Positions 47,215-55,422 of a DNA stretch of 64,000 bases are shown in pieces (position 1 is the first letter of the stretch; each line of letters begins with the position of its first letter). A program made the position numbers and the translations under genes. The notes beneath the pieces are model-generated. The model saw only the letters and a list, made by a program, of their open reading frames with translations, was not told the DNA's origin and did not search any database. The DNA comes from Paenibacillus sp. HWE-109 (GTDB taxonomy: Bacteria; Bacillota; Bacilli; Paenibacillales; NBRC-103111), in assembly GCF_022163125.1 (NCBI RefSeq), contig NZ_CP091881.1:4340001-4404000 (forward strand). The letters run 5' to 3'.

Positions 47215-48186
47215 TTAAAAAACTCCCTCGTCTCCAAACTTCTTGGCAACACGATTCGCAACTAGGATTAGAATTAATCCAATTACACTCTTGAATAAGC
47301 CAACCGCCGTACCAAAGCTAAAATCTGCCTTTTGAATACCTTTAAAATAAACGAAAGTATCCAATACATTCCCAACATCCATCGTAAATGGATTTAACAT
47401 CAGGAATACCTGCTCAAAGCCTGAATCCAATACAGTGCCAAGACGGAGGATGAACAAGATAATGATGGTGCTGCGTAAGGCTGGTAACGTAATATGCCAA
47501 ATCTGGCGCCATCTGTTTGCTCCATCCACGACCGCTGCTTCGTATAAGGCTGGATTAATACCCGATAACGTAGCCAGAAATATGATCGTTCCCCAACCGG
47601 CCTCTTTCCAAATAACCTCCAAAATGATCAAAGGCATGAACCATCCTGGCTGCTGGAGAAATGAGATCGGCTCCATGCCGAACAATGGGTCTAGAACCCG
47701 ATTAACCATTCCCTCCGTCTTGAGGAATATGGTTACAATTCCGATGACGACAACCCAGGATAAGAAATGAGGTAAATAAATAATGGATTGCACGATGCGC
47801 TTAAACAGCTCATTCTTGATCTCATTGAGCATAATCGCCAGAATAATTGGAACTGGAAACGCGAATGCAATTTGTAAAAGAGACAATAAAAGTGTGTTCC
47901 ACAATACACGGATAACTTCCTGATCGCTAAATATCGTCTTGAAATGTTTCAATCCTACCCAATCACTGTTTAAGAACCCGCGGAACGGACTATAATCCTG
48001 GAAAGCAATGATATTTCCTAGCATAGGGACATAGCGGTATATGATGAAATAAAGCAGTCCTGGCATTAGGAGTAGGAATAAGTATCGCTCTCTCCACAAG
48101 CGGTCCTTCAGTTTCCTGCCTTTTCTAGATACTATCAGCTTAGGAGCCGCTGCTGTTTGAACAGTCGTTCCATTCGTTGTTTTCAT
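47215..48186 (-). CDS. Carbohydrate ABC transporter permease (YteP/LplB type)
   Basis: The 323-residue protein starts with a cytosolic tail and has six membrane segments; motifs include RYLFLLLMPGLLYFIIYRYV, MLGNIIAFQDYSPFRGF and the coupling motif YEAAVVDGANRWRQIWHITL near residue 215. It is the first gene of the operon. The gap from 48187 to 48344 shows no gene; farther upstream lies the regulatory block shared with the SLH-lyase gene. Confidence 0.93.
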   Translation of the reverse strand: MKTTNGTTVQTAAAPKLIVSRKGRKLKDRLWRERYLFLLLMPGLLYFIIYRYVPMLGNIIAFQDYSPFRGFLNSDWVGLKHFKTIFSDQEVIRVLWNTLLLSLLQIAFAFPVPIILAIMLNEIKNELFKRIVQSIIYLPHFLSWVVVIGIVTIFLKTEGMVNRVLDPLFGMEPISFLQQPGWFMPLIILEVIWKEAGWGTIIFLATLSGINPALYEAAVVDGANRWRQIWHITLPALRSTIIILFILRLGTVLDSGFEQVFLMLNPFTMDVGNVLDTFVYFKGIQKADFSFGTAVGLFKSVIGLILILVANRVAKKFGDEGVF

Positions 48187-48344
48187 GATGTCCCTACACG
48201 CCTTTCCTGCAGAATATGTCTGAGTGCGCTTACAATAATAATAACTTTCTCAGACCACCCATCCTCTTGCTCCATCTCAACATCTTTTGGGTTGAATCGA
48301 TGTCTAGGCTGCTTGTTTACATTCATATCAGTGAACTCTCACTC

Positions 48345-48456
48345 CTTTATACCTTCACCTTATCGGAATTAGTAGGAGCTGAACATCATCGGTATTCTAA
48401 TTAATTCACCGTTTTTACGAAAACCATAATAATGATGAGTAGTGAACATATTGATG
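48345..48456 (-). promoter_or_regulatory. Conserved upstream regulatory block of the ABC transporter operon
   Basis: Matches 41791-41902 without gaps (core 48375-48456: 65 of 82 identical), at about 160 bp upstream of the permease start. A common regulator, probably the AraC protein encoded at 42285-44518, is implied. Confidence 0.7.
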
Positions 48457-48586
48457 ATAATTGGATGATGGTTAAAAATTGGCGTTTCGACGTATCCGTA
48501 CATGACGTAATGAGATGAACTATCGGAACAGAGTAGTCATCGATCCAGGGACCGTGATGTTTCATTAAGTGCAGCACTCTGTTAAC

Positions 48587-48646
48587 AAAAAAAAAAGAGC
48601 GCCCCTTAACTTGCACGCTTTGCAAGCTGGCTGGCGATCTTTTTTA
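48587..48646 (-). terminator. Terminator of the mannan operon
   Basis: Outer arms AAAAAAGAGCGCC and GGCGATCTTTTTT and inner arms CTTGC and GCAAG form a long hairpin about 100 bp past the GH76 stop. Confidence 0.8.
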
Positions 48647-48750
48647 TGTTTTGTGCTACCGCGCTCATAAGCGCTTTTTCTTGAACATTCGCTCGGTAAG
48701 CGGACAAGCCATGATTGACCACATGGCATAATGTGATTGATACTCGGTAG

Positions 48751-50319
48751 TTATAGACCGTACATTTGATCCAGATTCAAATAGTTATTGTTGCCTTTGG
48801 ACGTATCATAGCCAAGCTCAATCGTATTCGAACCTGCTTGCAGAGCTACAGTCACAGAAACTGTGTTCCACGTACTCCAGTTGGATGTGCCCGTGAATGT
48901 CAAATTGTTCGTGACAACGGCACCGTTGACTTTGACATAACGCCCCGCATTGCCAGCTGCGGCTGAATAGCGGAAAGTGATGGTTTTACTGCCGGCGGCA
49001 TTCTGGTTCACATAGAAATTAAGTGAAGTGCCATTCGTATTCCACCCGGCCACATAGCCACGGCCATTAAAGCCAGTTTGTGAACTCTCGTTGATCATAC
49101 CTGCGGCACTGACCAAGGTGCGTCTCGCATTTTCCGCTTCATATAAGCCATTTCCTGCAATATTCCCCGTATAATTATCAGCTGGCACGAACTGCAGAAT
49201 CGACGTTCCAGCTGCCGCCGCCAAGCTTTGAACATAAGATGAACCTGTAGGCGCCGTCCAATCACTGCCAATAATGCCATCCGAGGTTCGTCGATGATTC
49301 CAGGCTTGCGTCGCATTTTGCTGTAAAAAAGTAAGGTACTGCGTTTGATTCGCTTGTACGCGGAGTTGATTGAGATTTCGCGCAAAGATCATTTTGAACC
49401 CTGGAGCGTCATTTTCACCTTCATAGAGAAGCGTCGTGGCAGAGGTCATTTTGTTGATGACATAATTCGCTGCGTTATTCGCATCCGTTAGGTAACTGCT
49501 CGTTCCAGTCGCCTGATAAAGAGCTGTGGCAGCACCTAGATAAGTACCGTAATTGTAAGTAAAATCCCAATCTTTCACGATCCCTGCGCCCGTGCCTTCC
49601 ATATGGTCATTCACTTTGCTGCCGTTAATCAACTTGCTTTGAATCCAACTATATATTTGTTGCGCTTTGGTAAGATAATTGCTGTTATTATAAGCATTCT
49701 TCAATTTAATAGCCGCCATGACCATCGGGGCATTGGTAGCCATATTTTTCTGCGAGCTAGTATTCGTTGCAGGATTCTTAGCGTCCGCTCGCCACCAGAT
49801 TCCGCCTCCGTAGTAAGTCGTATCCCAACTGGCGTAAACATGATCGAAAAGAAAGGAACCGCGGTTCAAATAATCCTGCGTACCCGTAAGTTCATAGGCA
49901 CGCAAGCAGGCTAGCGCCCACCAACCGAGATCGTCATTGAACTGGTTATCCACCATATTCGCATATTTCGCATTGAAGCCTGTATAGATATCGTCGATCA
50001 TCGTGCGATAGGTGGTGCTTCCGGTACGTTGATACGCATCCATGACCGTCTCCCACATCTGGGCTTCCCACCAGAAATCCGTGTAGAGCCCGCCATTCGG
50101 ACCATAGGCATGCGCCGCTTGGATCTGATGATCACTGTTTGTGTAAAAATACTTAGCAGATGCATCATAAAAAACATTTACGAACGAAGTCATGGCTGCA
50201 TCAGCATTGGATGCGGTAAAAGCAGCCGCACGTTGATCGCCTCCCCATGCTGTCACCAAGAGAACGGTTGCGAGGCTCGCAGCCAGCCATTTTGCTGTCG
50301 CTGTTCGAACTAGTTTCAC
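48751..50319 (-). CDS. Secreted GH76 endo-alpha-1,6-mannanase with C-terminal CBM35/CBM6-like module
   Basis: The 522-residue protein has a Sec signal peptide (KLVRTATAKWLAASLATVLL, cleavage near RAAA), a GH76 (alpha/alpha)6 domain (about 35-385) with the catalytic Asp pair in QFNDDLGWWALACLRAYE, and a C-terminal carbohydrate-binding module of the CBM35/CBM6 fold (about 395-522, YEAENARRTL ... SNTIELGYDTSKGNNN). It should attack the alpha-1,6-mannan backbone of fungal cell walls outside the cell. The GTG at 50319 is chosen because AAGGAG lies seven bases upstream; the longer frame to 50490 overlaps the previous gene. Upstream are a perfect cre site and a 14-bp tandem duplication. Confidence 0.93.
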   Translation of the reverse strand: MKLVRTATAKWLAASLATVLLVTAWGGDQRAAAFTASNADAAMTSFVNVFYDASAKYFYTNSDHQIQAAHAYGPNGGLYTDFWWEAQMWETVMDAYQRTGSTTYRTMIDDIYTGFNAKYANMVDNQFNDDLGWWALACLRAYELTGTQDYLNRGSFLFDHVYASWDTTYYGGGIWWRADAKNPATNTSSQKNMATNAPMVMAAIKLKNAYNNSNYLTKAQQIYSWIQSKLINGSKVNDHMEGTGAGIVKDWDFTYNYGTYLGAATALYQATGTSSYLTDANNAANYVINKMTSATTLLYEGENDAPGFKMIFARNLNQLRVQANQTQYLTFLQQNATQAWNHRRTSDGIIGSDWTAPTGSSYVQSLAAAAGTSILQFVPADNYTGNIAGNGLYEAENARRTLVSAAGMINESSQTGFNGRGYVAGWNTNGTSLNFYVNQNAAGSKTITFRYSAAAGNAGRYVKVNGAVVTNNLTFTGTSNWSTWNTVSVTVALQAGSNTIELGYDTSKGNNNYLNLDQMYGL

Positions 50320-50376
50320 ACCAAACATCTCCTTCACTGATAAAATGAATGACATTGACATGTGCTGCATTGAACT

Positions 50377-50404
50377 GCGGTACGTTGCAAGCGGTACGTT
50401 GCAA
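50377..50404. repeat. Perfect 14-bp tandem duplication upstream of the GH76 gene
   Basis: GCGGTACGTTGCAA occurs twice in direct succession (50377-50390 and 50391-50404), between the cre site and the GH76-CBM start. It may be a regulator binding site or a recent duplication. Confidence 0.7.
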
Positions 50405-50413
50405 TGAAATGTT

Positions 50414-50429
50414 TTGAATGCGCTTACAT
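50414..50429 (-). promoter_or_regulatory. CcpA cre site upstream of the GH76-CBM gene
   Basis: On the minus strand ATGTAAGCGCATTCAA matches all positions of WTGNAARCGNWWWCAW. It lies 95 bp upstream of the GTG start, so this gene probably has its own catabolite-controlled promoter besides read-through from the operon. Confidence 0.75.
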
Positions 50430-50467
50430 ATATTGCAATTTCACCCCCTTTCCTAAACAAGTTCATC

Positions 50468-51496
50468 CTAGTCGTTCGTAAATCGTGCATACGCCTCCAA
50501 TAACATAACGCCGCTTAACATGACGCTTAGCTGAATAGGTCCATCGGCAGGGGGCGTTCGCCAATTCGTTCCAACACGCCCGTAAACGTCTAAGCCATTT
50601 GTGATCAGCATGATCGCATTGTCCGTGATGATTCGGGTCGGCAATTCCGCTTGTAGTTGTGCCATTTGCAGCAGATAGCGAATCAATATCCCTTTAAACA
50701 ACCCTGTGTCATCGATCCCTTCATCAGGCAATATTCCCGCTCCCGGTTCACATAATCGAATCACGACGGCTTCCGCCGTTTGACGAGCATCCATCAGGTA
50801 AGACTGGTCAGCTGTGCAGGAAAATAATTCCAGGGCAGCCCCGAGATATACCCCCTGACAATAGGTGAACTGCCAATCTTTGTCGATCTGCTTATCGCCA
50901 AGACGATTGATGCCGTCCCAGATGAAGCCGTCACTAGGATCGCGCAAAACCGCTTTATTCCAAGCGTAAATTTTCTGCGCCCAAGCCAAATCTTCCGCAT
51001 CCCCGAAGCGCTGAAATAAACGCGCAGCCAGAATCGCCGCAGGTGCATTGGCTGGCGTATTCTTGTAATCAAGCTGGTCTTTTCGCCAAGCGATGCCTCC
51101 GCCCATGTGGTCATTCCAGCCGCCACGGATGTCTGCCCATAAATCAGTCGCGCTTTCCCGGTATTGGGGATCACCCAGAATGTCATACGCTCGCAGCCAA
51201 GCCAAGGCCATCCAGGCCATATCATCATAATAATTATGGCGAAAAGTCCCGCCGTTGGAGCGCAGTATGCCGCGGAACAACTGATCTACGCGATCAGCAT
51301 ATTCAGCACGACCGGTTCGCAACAAACCATCCAGGCACACATCCACCGCATGAGCTTGCCACCAATAATAGTAGTTCTCGTCTACTCTGGGATTGGTCAA
51401 GCTGTCATCCCATTGGTTCATCAACTGTATTTCTGGATTCCAGTACAGCCTGCTTAATGTGGATTGAATTTGATCTGCATAGGCAGCTGCGTTCAT
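50468..51496 (-). CDS. GH76 family alpha-1,6-mannanase without signal peptide
   Basis: The 342-residue GH76 protein starts NAAAYADQIQSTLSRLYWNP and has the catalytic Asp pair in NYYDDMAWMALAWLRAYD (about residue 95) plus WWQAHAVDVCLDGLLRTGR, GGGIAWRKDQLDYKNTPANA and FTYCQGVYLGAALELF. It lacks a signal peptide or anchor, so it should act in the cytoplasm on imported manno-oligosaccharides. The ATG at 51496 follows AAAGGAG; the frame extends upstream to 51541 without support. It is closely similar to the GH76 protein at 52382-53596, suggesting duplication, with the hairpin array now between them. Confidence 0.92.
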   Translation of the reverse strand: MNAAAYADQIQSTLSRLYWNPEIQLMNQWDDSLTNPRVDENYYYWWQAHAVDVCLDGLLRTGRAEYADRVDQLFRGILRSNGGTFRHNYYDDMAWMALAWLRAYDILGDPQYRESATDLWADIRGGWNDHMGGGIAWRKDQLDYKNTPANAPAAILAARLFQRFGDAEDLAWAQKIYAWNKAVLRDPSDGFIWDGINRLGDKQIDKDWQFTYCQGVYLGAALELFSCTADQSYLMDARQTAEAVVIRLCEPGAGILPDEGIDDTGLFKGILIRYLLQMAQLQAELPTRIITDNAIMLITNGLDVYGRVGTNWRTPPADGPIQLSVMLSGVMLLEAYARFTND

Positions 51497-51600
51497 CTTA
51501 GCCGTACTCCTTTCGTATTGGGTTGATCTCCAAGCACGCAACTGGTCGATTTGGCGGCTTAAAGATCTGCCTCGTTCTCATTTCGGCAAGGAGGCTGAAC

Positions 51601-52335
51601 TTCCACTGGATTTATCCAATGGAATCGACTCCTAAGCCCTGATATGGATGATTCCACTGGATTTATCCATTGTAATCGTCTCCCAAGCCTTGATATGGAT
51701 GCTTCCATTGGATTTATCCAATGGAATCGACTCCTAAGCCCTGATATGGATGATTCCACTGGATTTATCCAATGGAATCGACTCCTAAGCCCTGATATGG
51801 ATGATTCCACTGGATTTATCCATTGGAATCGACTCCTAAGCCCTGATATGGATGCTTCCATTGGATTTATCCATTGGAATCGACTCCTAAGCCCTGATAT
51901 GGATGATTCCACTGGATTTATCCAATGGAAGCGTCCCCATATCCCTGATATGGATGCTTCCATTGGATTTATCCATTGGAATCGACTCCTAAGCCCTGAT
52001 ATGGATGCTTCCACTGGATTTATCCATTGGAATCGACTCCTAAGCCCTGATATGGATGCTTCCATTGGATTTATCCATTGGAATCGACTCCTAAGACCTG
52101 ATTTGGATGCTTCCATTGGATTTATCCATTGGAATCGACTCCTAAGCCCTGATATGGATGCTTCCATTGGATTTATCCAATGGAATCGTCCCCAAAGCAC
52201 TGATATGGATGATTCCACTGGATTTATCCAATGGAATCGTCCCCAAAGCACTGATATGGATGATTCCATTGGATTTATCCAATGGAATCGTCCCCTAAGC
52301 CCTGATATGGATGATTCCATTGGATTTATCCAATC
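51601..52335. repeat. Array of 51-bp hairpin repeats (14 full units plus partial)
   Basis: Fourteen full units of exactly 51 bp (51601-52314) and a partial fifteenth (52315-52335). Each unit has arms of the type CCA[C/T]TGG and CCA[A/T]TGG around an ATTTAT loop, embedded in TTCC...GGAATC. Spacer parts vary little (GACTCCTAAGCCCTGATATG). There are no variable spacers, so it is not CRISPR. It occupies most of the 885-bp gap between two GH76 genes of one operon. Because 51 is divisible by three, 250-codon frames stay open on both strands; neither has a ribosome binding site. Confidence 0.95.
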
Positions 52336-52381
52336 AGATCTGGATCAGCTCAATCCCATCTATTCACGGTCCGCTAACAGC

Positions 52382-53596
52382 CTATTTGCTCCGTGAATGC
52401 AATAAACCTCGCTTTTCCAGAAGAGCCATCTGCTCTATTAGCATAACGCCGCTCAGATTGACGCTTAAATCCTCAGCTGGGTCAGGCGCAGTTGTCCACG
52501 ATTTGCTAAACAGCTGACGCTGTTCGTCCCTGCCTGTTAGCCAGAGACTTTGAGCATTGGTTTCCAGCAGCTCCCGAGCCGCCGTCTGGCTTGGGTCAAC
52601 CAACACCAAGTCCGCCAAGTATCGGATGAATATGCCTTTGAACAACCCGCCGTCTCCATTGCTCTCGCTAGGCAGCATCCCTGTGATCGGGCTTGCCAGC
52701 CTTTCCTGCGCCGCTTGCGCTGTTCTGGCAGCATCGGCCAAATACCTTTTATCACCTGTCACACGATAAAGTTCAACCCCTGCGCCAATATAAACCCCTT
52801 GGCAGTACGAGAATTCCCAGACTTTGTCGATGCGGCCATCACCTTCGCGATTTAGGCCATCCCAAACGAAGCCTGTGTCTGGATCAACGAGATTGGCCTT
52901 CTGCCAATCATAAATTTTTTGGGCCCATACCAAATCTTCCTCATGGCCGAATTTCTGATACAGCCTAGCGGCAAGAATGACGGCAGGGGCATTGGCTGGT
53001 GTATTTTTGTAATCAAGCTGCGGCTTGCGCCATGCAATGCCTCCGCCTTGCAGCTCATTCCAACCGGTTTGGATATCTGCCCAGAGAATAAGCGCTGCTT
53101 CTTTATATTTCTCCTCGCCTGTTGCTTCGAAAGCCCTAAGCCAAGCTAGTGCCAACCATTCCATATCGTCATAAAATTCATTAGGCCAAACCCCTGCATT
53201 ACGATCCAGCATGCCTTGATACATACTTGATAAATAGCCTTTAGTCTCACTGCTGCCCGTTCGTACATACGCATCAACCAACGTATCTACGCCATGCGCC
53301 TGCCACCAATAATGAAACTTCTCATTGCACAAATCATTGCAGGGCGATAAATTATTGAATAAGTTCAATTTGCTGTTCCAATAATGCTCGATAAGCCCAG
53401 CCTGCGCCAATTCTGCTCGCTGCTCCCATGAACCTTTTCCCTGCTCTTGGCTCACTTTTGCCTCCGTTACTTTCTGTTCATTCGCCATTTTCTCCACTCC
53501 CCAACTTACTCCTAGTAGGACTCCGATTCCAACTGCCGCGAAGGCTGCTGCTCTGACAAGTCGAATTCTCACATGCTTCACCTGAAAGTCTGACAT
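52382..53596 (-). CDS. Membrane-anchored GH76 family alpha-1,6-mannanase
   Basis: The 404-residue protein has an N-terminal basic tail and a single hydrophobic segment (about residues 13-32, AAAFAAVGIGVLLGVSWGV) without lipobox, so it is probably a signal anchor. The GH76 domain has FHYWWQAHGVDTLVDAYVRT, the catalytic Asp pair in EFYDDMEWLALAWLRAFE, GGGIAWRKPQLDYKNTPANA and FSYCQGVYIGAGVELYR. The ATG at 53596 follows AAAGGGTAA, which includes the stop codon region of the permease gene (stop at 53602), so translation is coupled. Its stop lies 47 bp before the hairpin array. Confidence 0.92.
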   Translation of the reverse strand: MSDFQVKHVRIRLVRAAAFAAVGIGVLLGVSWGVEKMANEQKVTEAKVSQEQGKGSWEQRAELAQAGLIEHYWNSKLNLFNNLSPCNDLCNEKFHYWWQAHGVDTLVDAYVRTGSSETKGYLSSMYQGMLDRNAGVWPNEFYDDMEWLALAWLRAFEATGEEKYKEAALILWADIQTGWNELQGGGIAWRKPQLDYKNTPANAPAVILAARLYQKFGHEEDLVWAQKIYDWQKANLVDPDTGFVWDGLNREGDGRIDKVWEFSYCQGVYIGAGVELYRVTGDKRYLADAARTAQAAQERLASPITGMLPSESNGDGGLFKGIFIRYLADLVLVDPSQTAARELLETNAQSLWLTGRDEQRQLFSKSWTTAPDPAEDLSVNLSGVMLIEQMALLEKRGLLHSRSK

Positions 53597-53601
53597 CCGA
53601 A

Positions 53602-54468
53602 TTACCCTTTGGTCCCTGTAAAAGCGATCCCTTGCACAAAGTATTTTTGCAACAAAAGAAACAGAATCAAGATCGGTACTACTGCAATTAGAGCGCCTGC
53701 CATCAATGGGCCGAAATCAACCTGTTTGTTATAGGCAAAAGCAGCTAAGCCCAACTGAATGGTTTTCTTGGCGGGATCATTAAGCATAATGAGGGGCCCC
53801 AGAAAGCTGTTCCAGCCTGCCTGAAAAGTAAAGATGCCCAGCGTTGCGAGTGCCGGTTTCGCCAAAGGAATATAGATATTCCAGTAGATCCGAAACTCAC
53901 CGCTTCCTTCAATGCGTGAAACTTCCTGCAAATCACTCGGCAGCGATACGAAAAATTGCCGCATAAAAAATACTGCAAAGGAACCCGATGCACCAGGTAA
54001 AATGATGGCCCAGAAAGAATTCAGCAAACCATTTCCGCCAGCGCCCGACCAATCATTTCCGCCCAGGAACGGCATATGTTTCAGCACAAAAAATTGCGGA
54101 ATCAACGTTACAACACCGGGTATCATCAAGGCAGCGAGCAAGATTTTGAACAGCGTATCTCTCCCCGGAAAATGCAGCTTTGCAAAGGCATACCCGCTCA
54201 AGGAGCCGAGTAAGAGGTTAAACAAAACACCCATGAACGCCAGGTAAAAGGAATTCCAGAAATACAAGCCAAACGGCACGGTTTCAAACGCTTTGCGGTA
54301 ATGGTCCATCGTCACACTGGACGGAAGCCACTGGATCGGCAATAGGAATATCTCTTCATCCGGGCGTATCGAAGTAATTAAACTCCAAACAAAAGGAACA
54401 ACCATGACCATACAGACAGCGATGGAAATGATATACAAAATGGTTTTCTGCCAATAGCTTTGTTTCAC
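53602..54468 (-). CDS. Carbohydrate ABC transporter permease (MalG type)
   Basis: The 288-residue protein has six membrane segments (first: TILYIISIAVCMVMVVPFVW), the DPAKKTIQLGLAAF segment and the terminal QKYFVQGIAFTGTKG of MalG-type sugar permeases. It begins with GTG at 54468 behind GAGGGGTGG, 12 bp after the MalF-type permease gene. It probably imports alpha-manno-oligosaccharides released by GH76 enzymes (inference from operon). Confidence 0.93.
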   Translation of the reverse strand: MKQSYWQKTILYIISIAVCMVMVVPFVWSLITSIRPDEEIFLLPIQWLPSSVTMDHYRKAFETVPFGLYFWNSFYLAFMGVLFNLLLGSLSGYAFAKLHFPGRDTLFKILLAALMIPGVVTLIPQFFVLKHMPFLGGNDWSGAGGNGLLNSFWAIILPGASGSFAVFFMRQFFVSLPSDLQEVSRIEGSGEFRIYWNIYIPLAKPALATLGIFTFQAGWNSFLGPLIMLNDPAKKTIQLGLAAFAYNKQVDFGPLMAGALIAVVPILILFLLLQKYFVQGIAFTGTKG

Positions 54469-54480
54469 GCTCCACCCCTC

Positions 54481-55368
54481 CTAAATCATGGCATCTTCTT
54501 CTTTGTTTAACTTCATATTGACCAATGAAAACACTAAGATGATCAGCGACAGGGCAAAAGCCATCGCATCCGCATACCCCATCTGAAGTTGCCCGAAGCC
54601 CTGCGTGTAGATATGATAAACCGTCGTTTTCGTCGAATTGGCCGGTCCGCCCTTCGTCAAAACAAAAGCTTGATCGAAGAGCTGGAGCGCCCCAATAATC
54701 GCCATCGTGCTGACAAAGAAGGTCGTCGGCCTGAGCGCAGGCCAAGTAATATAACGGAAGGATTGCCAGCCGTTGGCACCGTCAAGCTTCGCCGATTCAT
54801 ACAGATGCTCGGGAACGCCGTTCAATCCAGCTAAGTAAATCACCATATTGGCACCCACGGATTGCCAGAGGGTCACGAAAACGATAGAGATCATCGCATA
54901 GGGCATTTCGGCCAACCAGGAAGGGCCGGCAATACCGAACTTGCTCAAGATATCGTTAACCAAGCCGAACTCTGGATTCAGCAGCCAAATCCACACGGTT
55001 GCAGCCGCAACCCCGGATGTCAGCGTCGGCAAGTAGCCGGCTGTCCGAAAGAGCTTAACGCCAATGCGTTTGCGCATAAACAAGACCGCCAGCGATAAGG
55101 AAATCGCGATATTCAAAGGGATATAAAGCACCGAGTAATACAGCACATTTTTCAGAGTCGTCCAAAAGATGTTGTCATCTACCAAGCGCTTGTAGTTATC
55201 CAAGCCAACAAAATCGTTCTTGCTCACAATGTCATAATTCGTAAAACTTAAATAAAATGCCATAATGACCGGAATAACCGTAAAAATCACGAATAACAAC
55301 AGGGTTGGGGTAATGAAAAAGTAGCCCATTCTTGCTTGATGACGACTGAGTTTGGTTATCGATGCCAT
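54481..55368 (-). CDS. Carbohydrate ABC transporter permease (MalF type)
   Basis: The 295-residue protein has six membrane segments and typical motifs RMGYFFITPTLLLFVIFTVI, FTNYDIV, and the coupling motif YESAKLDGANGWQSFRYITW near residue 200. The ATG at 55368 is chosen because AGGAGG lies six bases upstream; the longer frame from 55422 would overlap that site and begin right at the binding protein stop. It is followed by the MalG-type gene. Confidence 0.92.
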   Translation of the reverse strand: MASITKLSRHQARMGYFFITPTLLLFVIFTVIPVIMAFYLSFTNYDIVSKNDFVGLDNYKRLVDDNIFWTTLKNVLYYSVLYIPLNIAISLSLAVLFMRKRIGVKLFRTAGYLPTLTSGVAAATVWIWLLNPEFGLVNDILSKFGIAGPSWLAEMPYAMISIVFVTLWQSVGANMVIYLAGLNGVPEHLYESAKLDGANGWQSFRYITWPALRPTTFFVSTMAIIGALQLFDQAFVLTKGGPANSTKTTVYHIYTQGFGQLQMGYADAMAFALSLIILVFSLVNMKLNKEEDAMI

Positions 55369-55422
55369 AGGTACCCTCCTTGCCAAAAAAGGGGAAGGAT
55401 CGCCTTCCCCAATGATGTCCAA

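Noticed and set aside
51601..52335. CRISPR array
   Set aside because: The units follow each other without unique spacers and no cas genes are in the window.
51644..52396. 250-codon plus-strand frame and 253-codon minus-strand frame across the 51-bp array
   Set aside because: Both are by-products of a unit length divisible by three; no ribosome binding site, no family similarity, and variable positions change the amino acid in both frames.
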